Shown here piece by piece: positions 33,856 to 42,570 of a stretch of DNA of 64,000 bases (positions are counted from its first letter, which is position 1; every line of letters starts with the position of its first letter). The notes beneath the pieces are model-generated. The model ran no database searches. It saw only the letters and a program-made list of their open reading frames with translations, and was not told where the DNA came from. The position numbers and the translations under genes are program-made. This stretch comes from Flavobacteriaceae bacterium PS02293 (GTDB lineage: Bacteria > Bacteroidota > Bacteroidia > Flavobacteriales > Weeksellaceae): assembly GCA_029960045.1 (NCBI GenBank), contig JASCOV010000002.1, positions 434,001 to 498,000 of the forward strand. Reading direction: 5' to 3'.

Positions 33856-34633
33856 ACGATATATTTTCGCATTATTTCTGATTTTTGGATTGTTTTCCAA
33901 AGCTCAGCTGGTGCCGGAAAAACCAGCGGTTCTTTATCCTGTTTATGATAAAGCTAATCTGCTGTCGGAATCTGAAAAAGAGGCTTTGAATCAAAAACTC
34001 ATCAAGTTCTCCGATTCTACTTCCACAGAAATAGAAGTCATAATTCTCCCGACTACCAGTGGCGAAGATGTCAATTATCTGGCAACAATGTACGGTGAAA
34101 AATGGGGAATTGGACAAAAAGGTGTTGATAATGGTGTCGTTTTCCTAATTGCGACGGAAGACAGAACAATGTCGATTCAGCAAGGTCGAGCTGTTGAACA
34201 ATATTTGACAGCTTCGGTTGCAGGACAGATTTTAGATTATCTTGTAACACCAGCTTTCAAAAAAGGAGAATTTTATAACGGAATTGACCGTGGAACTTCT
34301 GCGATAATGGAAGCGGTTCAGGGGAAATTCAAACCAATTGTCAAGAAGCAACAGAACGAAGGCGGAGTCAGTATTGGTGCCATTATTCTGATTGTAATCG
34401 TCATTATTATTTTGATAAGTATAATTAATGGTAATAATGGTGGCGGAAACTATGACGATGATGATTACACACTCTCAAGAAAAGGAAACCGAAGATACCG
34501 AGGCGGATTCTTTCCATTTCCGGGGAGTTTCGGAGGAGGTGGATTTGGCGGAGGAAGCAGTGGAGGCGGAGGCTTTGGCGGTTTCGGCGGGGGTGGAAGC
34601 TTTGGCGGAGGCGGTGCCTCTGGTGGATGGTAA
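33824..34633 (+). CDS. TPM-domain membrane protein, YgcG-like, glycine-rich tail
   Basis: About 269 aa; the start is ATG 33824 or 33836, both inside the preceding gene. Signal peptide ending near FSKAQ, periplasmic TPM domain (about residues 35-165) with VYDKANLLSESEKEALNQKL, one transmembrane helix near 185-205 (GAIILIVIVIIILISII), and a cytoplasmic tail that ends in about 45 residues of Gly/Ser/Phe repeats. This is the standard YgcG layout and completes the LemA-TPM-TPM set. A terminator follows. Function unknown, probably envelope related. Confidence 0.85.
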   Translation: MNYPMISASLKRYIFALFLIFGLFSKAQLVPEKPAVLYPVYDKANLLSESEKEALNQKLIKFSDSTSTEIEVIILPTTSGEDVNYLATMYGEKWGIGQKGVDNGVVFLIATEDRTMSIQQGRAVEQYLTASVAGQILDYLVTPAFKKGEFYNGIDRGTSAIMEAVQGKFKPIVKKQQNEGGVSIGAIILIVIVIIILISIINGNNGGGNYDDDDYTLSRKGNRRYRGGFFPFPGSFGGGGFGGGSSGGGGFGGFGGGGSFGGGGASGGW

Positions 34634-34654
34634 TATAAAAATGAAATATAAAAT

Positions 34655-34685
34655 AAAACCCAGACAACAATCTGGGTTTTACTTT
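34655..34685 (+). terminator. Terminator of the lemA-TPM operon
   Basis: 10-bp perfect stem (AAAACCCAGA and complement), a 6-nt loop and a T-rich tail. Confidence 0.8.
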
Positions 34686-34763
34686 TTTTGAATTAAAACT
34701 CAAAATATCCCGCAATAATTCCCACCAACAAAAATTATTTTCAATTTCGTAACATTCCAAATC

Positions 34764-34794
34764 TTGACATCCACGCAAAAATTCACTATATTTA
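34764..34794 (+). promoter_or_regulatory. Putative promoter of the kefF-like/kefC unit
   Basis: TTG (34764-34766), 20 bp, then TATATTTA (34787-34794), one base from the TAnnTTTG consensus. This makes the TTG at 34764 a promoter box rather than a start codon. Confidence 0.4.
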
Positions 34795-34811
34795 CGAAAA
34801 TCGAGATTTCT

Positions 34812-35335
34812 TTGAAAAAAACATTGGTTCTATTTGCTCATCCGTACTTCGAACATTCTACCACAAATGTTAGATTGTTAGAATGTTATGATGATATGGA
34901 CAATGTTACGTTCCGAGATTTGTATGAAGATTATCCCGATTTTCATATTCAGCCTTTTCGGGAAAGAAAGAGAATTGTGGAATATGACAGAATTATTTTT
35001 CATTTTCCTATCATTTGGTTTGGGTTGCCGCCTTTGCTGAAACTATGGATTGATGAGGTTTTCGTATGCGCTGGGTTTCTGAGAATGGGATTAATATTCT
35101 TTCCGGAAAAGATGCGCTGATTATTACCAGCGTTGGCGGAAGAGAAAATAATTATACTCAAGAAGGAAAATATAAGATAGGAGTAGAAGAATTACTTTCC
35201 GGACTCAAGGTTTCTTTGCACGTCAACAATATCGACCTCAAAAAAATACACATCATTTACAACGCCGACAATCTGAACGAGACAGAACTCAATCTGCTTT
35301 CCGAAGAATTGGCTGAAACTTTAAAAATAGAATAG
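34812..35335 (+). pseudogene. KefF-like NAD(P)H quinone oxidoreductase, frameshifted
   Basis: Flavodoxin-fold FMN oxidoreductase of the KefF/MdaB type, split between two frames. The first part (to the stop at 35120) carries KKTLVLFAHPYFEHS and FHFPIIWFGLPPLLKLWIDEV, the FMN-binding and dimer-interface segments. From about 35055 the sequence that continues the fold (SGKDALIITSVGG, then INNIDL-type strands) is in another frame and ends at 35335. Only one base seems to be missing near 35055-35070. The final stop adjoins the kefC start. It could be a real inactivation, a programmed shift or a sequence error. The start is uncertain, possibly TTG 34812. Confidence 0.7.
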
Positions 35336-37186
35336 ATGCAAGGTTCCATTGCGATGACAATCCTGATTTTTCTTGGAGCGGCCATTATTATGGTTCCGTT
35401 AGGGAAAAAACTGGGTTTGAGCTCGGTAATAGGCTATATTCTTGGCGGGATTTTGATTGGCCCCTTTTGCCTTCAATTGACAGGAAGAGATGCAGAAGAT
35501 ATTATGCACGCTTCGGAATTGGGCGTAATTATGCTGTTGTTTTTGGTTGGTTTGGAACTGGAACCTCAAAAACTCTGGCAAATCAGAAAACGAATTATCG
35601 GATTGGGCGTCAGCCAAATGTTACTCAGTATTATTGGGATTTTCATTGTGTTTTATATCGCAGGGTTTGGACTGAAAAAATCATTCATTATTTCGCTTTG
35701 TTTTGCAATGTCTTCCACAGCGATTGTTTTGCAGACGTTGAAAGAAAAAAATCTTTTCCGAACAGTTAGCGGAGAATCATCATTTTCGATTTTATTGTTT
35801 CAGGATATTGCCGTGATTCCAATTTTGGCATTATTGCCATTTATTTCTAAATCCGAAAAAGCACTGTCACAAGCCGGCCACGAGAAAGTTCTTTTACAAT
35901 ATTTACCAGAGTGGCTTCAGCCTTTTACCGTGATTTTTGCAGTAATCGCATTGATTCTTTTAGGACGATATATTTTTACGCCATTTCTGAGATTTGTATC
36001 AAGGTCTGGACTGAATGAATTATTGACTGCAGCTTCATTATTTCTTGTAATCGGAGTCTCAGAATTGATGATTTCTGTCGATTTAAGTCCGGCTTTAGGT
36101 GCATTTATTGCTGGTGTAATGTTAGCCAACAGCGAGTTTCGTCATGAATTGGAAAGTGCAATTGACCCGTTCAAAGGTTTGTTGCTGGCTGTATTTTTCG
36201 TAAGTGTTGGTGCAACGATTAACTTTGATATTATAGCTTCGAAACCATTTTTCATTTTTTCTGCAGCATTTATCGTGTTAGCCATTAAGGCGGTTGTTCT
36301 TTTTGCCGTTGGAAAGTATTATAAGATGAATAATGAGCAGAGTTTCTTTTTGGCTTTTGCTTTATCACAAGTTGGGGAGTTTGCTTTTGTATTAGTGAAT
36401 TTCGCAGCGAGTTTATATCTCATCGATTATCAGGCAAATTCAGAATTGATGGCGATTGTTGCAATTACAATGTGTATTTCACCATTACTTTTGATTTTTA
36501 AAGAAAAAGTTCTCGATAAACGTTTTATAAAACAGAAAACCGAAGAAAATGTAGAACTCGGAATTATCAAGCAACGGAAAGTGATTATTGTAGGATTCGG
36601 ATTTTTCGGAAGTACAGTTGGCCGTCTTTTGAAAGCCAACGGAATCCGCTCAACGGTTTTGGATAATGACCCGGATAGAGTGTCATTGTTGAGGTCAAAT
36701 GGTTTTAATGTTTATTATGGCGACGCAACAAAACCGGCTTTATTAAGGTCAGCCGGAATCGAAGAAGCAGAACTTTTAGTTTTATGTTTGGATGACCCAG
36801 AAAAGAATAAGTTTCTGGTTGATTATGCAAAAGAAAATTATCCAGAACTCAAGATTTTTGTAAGAGCCAAAAACCGATTGGACGCTTATGATTTCCTTAA
36901 TAAAAAAGTAGATAATATTTACCGTGAAACACTCGGAACGGCTGTTGATATGGCGGTCGATATTCTTCAGGAAAACGGAATGAGGAAATATACAGCAAGA
37001 AGAATGGGTAAACGTTTTATGCTCATCGATAAAGCAATGACAAGAAGATTAGCGAAAGAAAAAGACAAAGATATGATTACCTTCACTCTTCGCGAATCTC
37101 TGGAACGTGAAGCCGAATTATTGGCTCTTGACAGTATTTCTTTTGAAGAAAATCACTGGAGTGGGGAAGATGAGGAAGATAAATAA
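35336..37186 (+). CDS. KefB/KefC-type potassium efflux antiporter, CPA2 family
   Basis: Inner-membrane K+/H+ antiporter of 616 aa. About 12-13 transmembrane helices (residues 5-390) open with the family pattern SSVIGYILGGILIGPF and include the SPALGAFIAGVMLANS channel segment. A Rossmann TrkA-N/KTN domain follows (about 412-530) with VIIVGFGFFGSTVGRLL and the ligand-binding DNDPDRV. The C-terminus is charged. In E. coli KefC is gated by glutathione adducts and needs KefF. Here the KefF-like gene directly upstream is frameshifted. Gating ligand unknown. Confidence 0.9.
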   Translation: MQGSIAMTILIFLGAAIIMVPLGKKLGLSSVIGYILGGILIGPFCLQLTGRDAEDIMHASELGVIMLLFLVGLELEPQKLWQIRKRIIGLGVSQMLLSIIGIFIVFYIAGFGLKKSFIISLCFAMSSTAIVLQTLKEKNLFRTVSGESSFSILLFQDIAVIPILALLPFISKSEKALSQAGHEKVLLQYLPEWLQPFTVIFAVIALILLGRYIFTPFLRFVSRSGLNELLTAASLFLVIGVSELMISVDLSPALGAFIAGVMLANSEFRHELESAIDPFKGLLLAVFFVSVGATINFDIIASKPFFIFSAAFIVLAIKAVVLFAVGKYYKMNNEQSFFLAFALSQVGEFAFVLVNFAASLYLIDYQANSELMAIVAITMCISPLLLIFKEKVLDKRFIKQKTEENVELGIIKQRKVIIVGFGFFGSTVGRLLKANGIRSTVLDNDPDRVSLLRSNGFNVYYGDATKPALLRSAGIEEAELLVLCLDDPEKNKFLVDYAKENYPELKIFVRAKNRLDAYDFLNKKVDNIYRETLGTAVDMAVDILQENGMRKYTARRMGKRFMLIDKAMTRRLAKEKDKDMITFTLRESLEREAELLALDSISFEENHWSGEDEEDK

Positions 37187-37191
37187 ATTGA

Positions 37192-37333
37192 TTTGGGCAA
37201 CTTTTCCGCGTTCCACTCATGCTTTTTTGTTCCACTTCGTTCCATAAAAAGAACTCCACTCAAACCTAACGAAGTGGTTCATCGATTCAAATAAAAAGAA
37301 ATAAAAATGATGAGATAAGTCGGGCTGCGGGCA
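37192..37333 (+). repeat. Dispersed composite repeat, subfamily B, degenerate copy 3
   Basis: Opens TTTGGGCAACTTTTCCGCG and ends AAGTCGGGCTGCGGGC, matching subfamily B ends. The middle is different, with the inverted pair CCACTTCGTT and AACGAAGTGG. It fills the gap between the antiporter and M3 peptidase genes. Confidence 0.6.
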
Positions 37334-37387
37334 ATTCTCTGTTTCAAAATTCTGGAAATAAAGCACTTGTATTTTCCTAGTTTTCAT

Positions 37388-37395
37388 TACATTTA
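37388..37395 (+). promoter_or_regulatory. Possible -7 element for the M3 peptidase gene
   Basis: TACATTTA, one base from TAnnTTTG, 23 bp upstream of the start codon. Confidence 0.3.
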
Positions 37396-37418
37396 TTCCC
37401 CGAAATAATTTCTATTCT

Positions 37419-39557
37419 ATGAAGAAAATCAGAACTACTTTATTAATAACATCTCTTGCGTTTGGCGCGGGAAATATAATGATAAATGCTCAGCAGAAAA
37501 AAGCTTCTGTTGCCACAGAAAAATCTATGAAAGACAATCCATTTCTTAAAAAAAGTTCGCTACAGTATCAAGCTCCGGAATTTGACAAAATAAAGGATGA
37601 ACACTTCAAACCTGCTTTCGAATTTGGTTTGAAAGAACAATTGACAAATATTGATAAAATTGTTAATGACAAAGCTGTTCCAACATTCGAAAATACAGTT
37701 CTTGCTTTGGAAAATAGCGGTCCAACTTTGGGAAGAGCAACCATTCTCTTTTATAATCTGACAAGTTCTAATACCAATGATGGACTTCAGAAATTAGAAG
37801 AAGAATATGCACCAATTTTTGCATCGCACGCAGATAAAATTTCCTTAAACGAAAAATTATACAAGAAATTAAAAGCTGTTAAAACCGATAAATTAGATGC
37901 AGAAAGCAAAAGATTGACCGAGTTTTATCTTACCAATTTCGAATTAGCGGGCGCAAATCTTTCCGCTGAGAACAAAGAAAAGTTAAAAGAGATCAACCAG
38001 CAGTTGGCAACTTTGGCAACTCAGTTTAGTAACAAATTATTGGAAGCAAGAAAAAACGGAGCAGTTTTAATTTCTGATGTTAAAGAATTAGACGGACTTT
38101 CTGCGGACGAGATTGCAGCAGCTTCGGAAGATGCAGAAAAAGCCGGACAAAAAGGTAAATATCTTTTGGCTTTACAAAATACAACGCAACAACCACTTTT
38201 ACAAAATCTTAAAAACAGAGCAACCAGAGAAAAACTTTTCAAAGCATCTTGGACAAGAGCAGAAAAAGGCGACGCAAACGATACGAGAGAAACTGTTGAA
38301 AAATTAGCTAAATTAAGATTACAAAAAGCGCAACTCTTCGGAAAGAAAAACTTCGCTGAATGGAGTTTGCAGGATCAGATGGCGAAAACACCGGAAGCAG
38401 CAATGGGACTTTTGGCACAATTGGCAAAACCAGCTGTAGAAACTGCAAACCGTGAAGCTGCCGAAATTCAGGAAGTGATAGATACACAAAAAGGCGGTTT
38501 CAAAGTTGAACCTTGGGACTGGAATTTCTATTCCGAGCAAGTTAGAAAAGCAAAATATGACCTTGATGATAACGAAATCAAACCTTACTTCGAAGTCACA
38601 ACGGCTTTGGAAAAAGGTGTTTTCTATGCTGCCGAGAAATTCTACGGAATTACTTTTAAAGTGAGAAAAGATCTTCCTGTTTATCATCCGGATGTTGTTG
38701 CTTATGAGGTTTTCGACAGAGACGGAAAATCTTTGGCTCTATATTACCTCGATTTCTACACAAGAAGCAACAAGAGTGGTGGCGCTTGGATGAATAATTT
38801 TGTTCAGCAATCACATTCTCTTGGTCAGAAACCGGTTATAGTAAATGTTTATAATTTCCAAAAACCGGCACCTGGAAAACCATCTTTGATCTCTTATGAT
38901 GATGTAGAAACCTTGTTTCACGAATTTGGTCACACATTGCACGGTTTATTTGCAGATCAAAAATATGCATCAATTTCCGGAGCGAATACACCAAGAGATT
39001 TCGTGGAGTTTCCTTCTCAGATTAATGAGCATTTTGCTTTAGAGCCAGAGATTTTGAAAAATTATGCTTTGCATTATCAGACAAAACAACCGATGCCTCA
39101 AGCGTTAATTGATAAAATAAAAAAAGCAGCAAACTTCAACCAAGGTTATGCAACCACTGAATTAGTTGCAGCTGCAACTTTGGATATGAATTGGCACACT
39201 GTAACTTCTGACAGCCAACTAATTCCTGTTTTGGATTTTGAAAAACAAGCTTTGAACAAATATGGATTATTAGTTCAGCAAGTTCCTCCAAGATATCACA
39301 CACCATATTTTGCGCACATTTGGGGCGGCGGATATTCAGCAGGATATTACGCCTATCTGTGGTCAGAAACTTTGGATTCTGACGCTTGGGAATGGATCAA
39401 AGCAAATGGTGGAATCACCAGAGAAAACGGTGACCGTTTCAGAAAATATATTCTTTCGGTTGGTAACAGTGTTGATTTGAACAAAGCTTTTGAAGGCTTT
39501 ACAGGTCACAAAGCAGATATCAAACCATTATTAAGAAGCAGAGGTTTTATTAAATAA
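37419..39557 (+). CDS. M3-family metallopeptidase, Dcp-like peptidyl-dipeptidase
   Basis: Zinc peptidase of 712 aa, related to E. coli Dcp and oligopeptidase A, which degrade oligopeptides. The signal peptide ends near INAQ (about residue 24), so it is periplasmic or outer-membrane linked. The mostly helical body leads to the zinc motif HEFGH (His501, Glu502, His505), followed by a downstream Glu in EFPSQINEHF. Substrate-binding residues near GYSAGYYAYLW are conserved. Full length. A single gene ending at a strong terminator that precedes a two-component system. Confidence 0.92.
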   Translation: MKKIRTTLLITSLAFGAGNIMINAQQKKASVATEKSMKDNPFLKKSSLQYQAPEFDKIKDEHFKPAFEFGLKEQLTNIDKIVNDKAVPTFENTVLALENSGPTLGRATILFYNLTSSNTNDGLQKLEEEYAPIFASHADKISLNEKLYKKLKAVKTDKLDAESKRLTEFYLTNFELAGANLSAENKEKLKEINQQLATLATQFSNKLLEARKNGAVLISDVKELDGLSADEIAAASEDAEKAGQKGKYLLALQNTTQQPLLQNLKNRATREKLFKASWTRAEKGDANDTRETVEKLAKLRLQKAQLFGKKNFAEWSLQDQMAKTPEAAMGLLAQLAKPAVETANREAAEIQEVIDTQKGGFKVEPWDWNFYSEQVRKAKYDLDDNEIKPYFEVTTALEKGVFYAAEKFYGITFKVRKDLPVYHPDVVAYEVFDRDGKSLALYYLDFYTRSNKSGGAWMNNFVQQSHSLGQKPVIVNVYNFQKPAPGKPSLISYDDVETLFHEFGHTLHGLFADQKYASISGANTPRDFVEFPSQINEHFALEPEILKNYALHYQTKQPMPQALIDKIKKAANFNQGYATTELVAAATLDMNWHTVTSDSQLIPVLDFEKQALNKYGLLVQQVPPRYHTPYFAHIWGGGYSAGYYAYLWSETLDSDAWEWIKANGGITRENGDRFRKYILSVGNSVDLNKAFEGFTGHKADIKPLLRSRGFIK

Positions 39558-39584
39558 ATACTTTGTGAAAGTTTGAAATTTATA

Positions 39585-39616
39585 AAAAACGTTTCCAATT
39601 TGGAGACGTTTTTTTT
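39585..39616 (+). terminator. Terminator of the M3 peptidase gene
   Basis: 13-bp stem (AAAAACGTTTCCA with its near-perfect complement, one G-T pair), a 3-4 nt loop and eight T. It lies 28 bp after the M3 stop codon and within the longest open frame of the next gene, showing that the histidine kinase must start later. Confidence 0.85.
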
Positions 39617-39644
39617 GATTTCCTTTTCTGGAAGTTTTTTTAAT

Positions 39645-39652
39645 TATCTTCG
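39645..39652 (+). promoter_or_regulatory. Possible -7 element for the histidine kinase gene
   Basis: TATCTTCG, one base from TAnnTTTG, 20 bp upstream of the GTG at 39672 and after the M3 terminator. Confidence 0.35.
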
Positions 39653-39671
39653 TTTAAAATTTTACAAATCT

Positions 39672-40847
39672 GTGAAAGACAAAAATATCTACTATCATAT
39701 CGTATTGATCCTTTTGCTGTTGCTGATTCCTGTTTTGTCATCGCCGGAATTAGATAGTAGTTTGCGTTTATTAAGCTCATCTTTCTTTCAGAGAGATTTT
39801 TCCAGATATGTTTTGTTTATCGTTTTTTTCTATTTGAATCTAGCTTTTCTCCTTCCTAAATTATATGACAAGAGAAAGCTTTTATTATATTGGGTGGCTG
39901 TTTTTGTGTCTTATGTTTGGATTTGCACACTTCCTTTTTTAATATTTCCGGATGATCACGGAAGCGATCCGAAGTTTGATTTTTTTCAGAATCAGATTTC
40001 AGATCATTCACAAAATAAATCATCACATTTTGAAGATTTTCCGCCACCAGAAAACTTTTCTCCGGAACAGAGAGCTGAATTTGAAGCTCATAATTTCCCT
40101 CCACCTTCGGAGATGCATAACAGAAAAGGTTTTCCACCGATGCCTCATATGAGAAAAGAAGATTCTTTCAGCAGGAAATATGTGTCCAGTATTTTGCCGT
40201 TTTTGTTTTCGTTTCTCAGTTCGTTTTTTCTTTATCAATCCATTAAAAAGAAAGAAATGGAACGTGCAAAAGCAAAAGCCGATCTTCTTAATTTACGGTA
40301 TCAGCTTCAGCCGCATTTTCTTTTTAATACACTTAATTCTATTTATTCATTAATTTTAATTAAGTCTGATGATGCTTCGGAAGGAATTCTCAAACTTTCA
40401 AATGTAATGCGCTATATCGTAGAAGAAAGCGAGAATGATTATGTTCTGTTGTCAAAAGAATTATTTTACATTAAGGATTATATCGCGTTGCAACTTATCA
40501 GAACAGATAACAGCCTTGATTTTAATTATACAGAAAATGGTGTGACAGATGATGTGAAAATTGTTCCAATGATTCTCCTTAATTATATCGAAAATGCTTT
40601 CAAATATGGAGTCAATGCAGAAGAGAATTCCAAAATTTCTATTGAATTGAATTTAGAAGGTGAGAAACTTAATTTCAAAGTTTTTAATAATATTGTGAAC
40701 AATTCCGCTGCTGATGAGTCCACAAAAGTGGGAATGAAAAATACAACGGAACGACTTGAAAAACTTTATCCAGGAAAGTATTCTCTTAATATAGAAGAAA
40801 ATAAAAAATCGTATTTTGTAGAACTTAATTTGGATCTCAGTTCATAA
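39672..40847 (+). CDS. LytS/YehU-type sensor histidine kinase
   Basis: Membrane sensor kinase of about 391 aa starting at GTG 39672; the longer open frame from 39573 would run through the M3 terminator. Three N-terminal transmembrane helices (about residues 6-24, 42-58 and 70-90) are followed by an unusual periplasmic loop of about 80 residues rich in His, Asp, Met and Pro, then a fourth helix. The cytoplasmic His_kinase domain has the phosphoacceptor motif RYQLQPHFLFNTLNSI (His215) and the HATPase box NYIENAFKYG. Paired with the LytTR regulator 3 bp downstream. The loop suggests metal or small-ligand sensing. Confidence 0.87.
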   Translation: MKDKNIYYHIVLILLLLLIPVLSSPELDSSLRLLSSSFFQRDFSRYVLFIVFFYLNLAFLLPKLYDKRKLLLYWVAVFVSYVWICTLPFLIFPDDHGSDPKFDFFQNQISDHSQNKSSHFEDFPPPENFSPEQRAEFEAHNFPPPSEMHNRKGFPPMPHMRKEDSFSRKYVSSILPFLFSFLSSFFLYQSIKKKEMERAKAKADLLNLRYQLQPHFLFNTLNSIYSLILIKSDDASEGILKLSNVMRYIVEESENDYVLLSKELFYIKDYIALQLIRTDNSLDFNYTENGVTDDVKIVPMILLNYIENAFKYGVNAEENSKISIELNLEGEKLNFKVFNNIVNNSAADESTKVGMKNTTERLEKLYPGKYSLNIEENKKSYFVELNLDLSS

Positions 40848-40850
40848 CTT

Positions 40851-41531
40851 ATGATAAAAGCTATCGCCATAGATGACGAAATTCTTGCCTTGAAAATCAT
40901 CGAAACATTCGCTTCGAAGGTGGAAGGTATTAGTCTGGAAAAAACCTTCCATAAGCAAAGTGATGCCGAAAAGTATCTGCGAAAGTTTCCTGTAGATCTT
41001 ATTTTTATGGATATCCAGATGCCAAACAAAAATGGATTGGACTTCTATAAAAGTTTATCACAGGACATCAAAGTTATCTTCACAACCGCTTTTTCGGAAT
41101 ATGCAGTGGACGCTTTTGATGTGAACGCTATTGATTATTTGGTCAAACCTTTTTCATTTGACCGATTTCAGAAAGCTGTAGAGAAGTTGGCTCTCAAATC
41201 TTCTACAGAGTTACAAACGCAGCATCTTCTCATCCGCGCAGATTACAAGCTTCACAAGATTGAGTTTGAAGATATAAAACTTATCGAAGGCTTGGATGAT
41301 TACATTCAGATTCATCTTAAAAATGCGTCCAAAATCACTGCCAGATCCTCAATGAAAAATATTCTGGCGAAGCTTCCGGAAAGAGAATTCATAAGAGTTC
41401 ACAGGTCTTATATTCTCCCTGTAAAAGCAATTAAAGGCATTGTAAATAAGAACATTCATCTGGAAGATTTTATCATTCCGGTTGGAGAAACTTATAAAGA
41501 AGATTTGAAGAAAATCATTGGATATTATTAA
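40851..41531 (+). CDS. LytTR-family response regulator
   Basis: 226-aa transcription regulator. The receiver domain (1-118) has the acidic pocket Asp8/Asp9, the phosphorylated Asp54 in IFMDIQMPN and the later TTAFSEYAVDAFDV and DYLVKPFSF with the conserved Lys. The C-terminal LytTR DNA-binding domain (about 130-226) has EFIRVHRSYILP. It lies 3 bp after the LytS-type kinase gene and forms a two-component system with it. Regulated genes are unknown; neighbours give no strong hint. Confidence 0.9.
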   Translation: MIKAIAIDDEILALKIIETFASKVEGISLEKTFHKQSDAEKYLRKFPVDLIFMDIQMPNKNGLDFYKSLSQDIKVIFTTAFSEYAVDAFDVNAIDYLVKPFSFDRFQKAVEKLALKSSTELQTQHLLIRADYKLHKIEFEDIKLIEGLDDYIQIHLKNASKITARSSMKNILAKLPEREFIRVHRSYILPVKAIKGIVNKNIHLEDFIIPVGETYKEDLKKIIGYY

Positions 41532-41611
41532 GATACCTTTAAGATTTAGCCGATAAAACGACACAATTCTGCCGTTTTCCTCAAAAATTTCGCCTTCTTT
41601 CTTAGCTCCCA

Positions 41612-41619
41612 TACATTTG
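41612..41619 (+). promoter_or_regulatory. Putative -7 element for the intradiol dioxygenase gene
   Basis: TACATTTG, full TAnnTTTG match, 15 bp upstream of the start codon. No TTG -33 box is evident. Confidence 0.4.
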
Positions 41620-41634
41620 TCCTGTAAAACTTAA

Positions 41635-42375
41635 ATGTTTAAAAAGATGAGGATGGTGAGCAGGAAAGACTTCCTTAAAAGTCTGGGATTAGCAGGCGTA
41701 ACAGTAGTTGCGGCACCGTTTGTACTGCATTGCAGAAGCAAAGATAATGAAGGCGAAGATGTGACGATAGATAATTCTGTTTCTACAGTTTGCGCAGTGA
41801 CTAATACTGAGACAGAAGGTCCTTTCCCCACCAAATCCCCATCGACTCTAGTCCAGACCAATATTGTTGGCGACAGAACAGGCGTTCCTTTTGAAATTAA
41901 TTTAATCATTCAGAATGTCAAAGCCAATTGTGCAGCTTTACAAGGTGTGATCGTCGACATTTGGCATTGCGATAAGGATGGTAACTATTCGGAATATGGT
42001 GGCACAGGAATGCAGTCTACGAATTATACAAGTTATCATTTCCTGAGAGGCAGACAGACAACGGATGAGAATGGAAAGGTAAGTTACACATCTATTTTCC
42101 CTGGTTGGTATGATGGAAGAGCGACGCATATTCATGTTCATATTTATAATAATGTTGGGACATCACTTTTGATTACTCAGATAGCTTTTCCGGAAGGGTC
42201 GGGAAGCCAGATAGAGTTGGTGAATGTAAGCAGTGGTTATCGTGGAATGAGTGGTTACACTTATAATTCTACGGATAATGTTTTCAGTGATGGAACTTCG
42301 AATGAGATGAGTACACTCAGCGGAAGTGTAAGTTCTGGATTCAAACTGGAGCATACAATCAAAGTGAATGCGTAG
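41635..42375 (+). CDS. Exported intradiol ring-cleavage dioxygenase
   Basis: Non-haem Fe(III) dioxygenase of 246 aa. The N-terminus is a Tat-like leader, SRKDFLKSLGLAG (residues 9-21; SRK rather than SRR), then a hydrophobic run ending in VLHC, where Cys33 could be a lipidation site. The start may also be Met7. The catalytic domain (about 50-235) has the PGWYDGR then HIHVHI motif, giving a Tyr and two His iron ligands, and an earlier Tyr in DGNYSEYG. The ETEGPF motif before the core is typical. Exported members are known in this family, but the substrate is unclear. Confidence 0.85.
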   Translation: MFKKMRMVSRKDFLKSLGLAGVTVVAAPFVLHCRSKDNEGEDVTIDNSVSTVCAVTNTETEGPFPTKSPSTLVQTNIVGDRTGVPFEINLIIQNVKANCAALQGVIVDIWHCDKDGNYSEYGGTGMQSTNYTSYHFLRGRQTTDENGKVSYTSIFPGWYDGRATHIHVHIYNNVGTSLLITQIAFPEGSGSQIELVNVSSGYRGMSGYTYNSTDNVFSDGTSNEMSTLSGSVSSGFKLEHTIKVNA

Positions 42376-42570
42376 GGAAGAAACAAGAATAAAGAAACAA
42401 GAAAAAAGTAAAAAAAATCAAGAGGTGCGAGTCGACAACAAATATAATTAAAGTTATTAGTCTAATATCTAAAATCTAAATTCTAATATCTTTTTAAAAT
42501 TTAACATCTATAATCTTACGTCTCTCGTAGATACAGATGTCCATAGAAATTTTCATAAGTTTATTTTTTT

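Noticed and set aside
34425..34778. 117-residue minus-strand frame over the glycine-rich tail of the TPM protein
   Set aside because: Arg/His/Leu-rich reverse reading of GGx repeats and the following terminator; no start signals.
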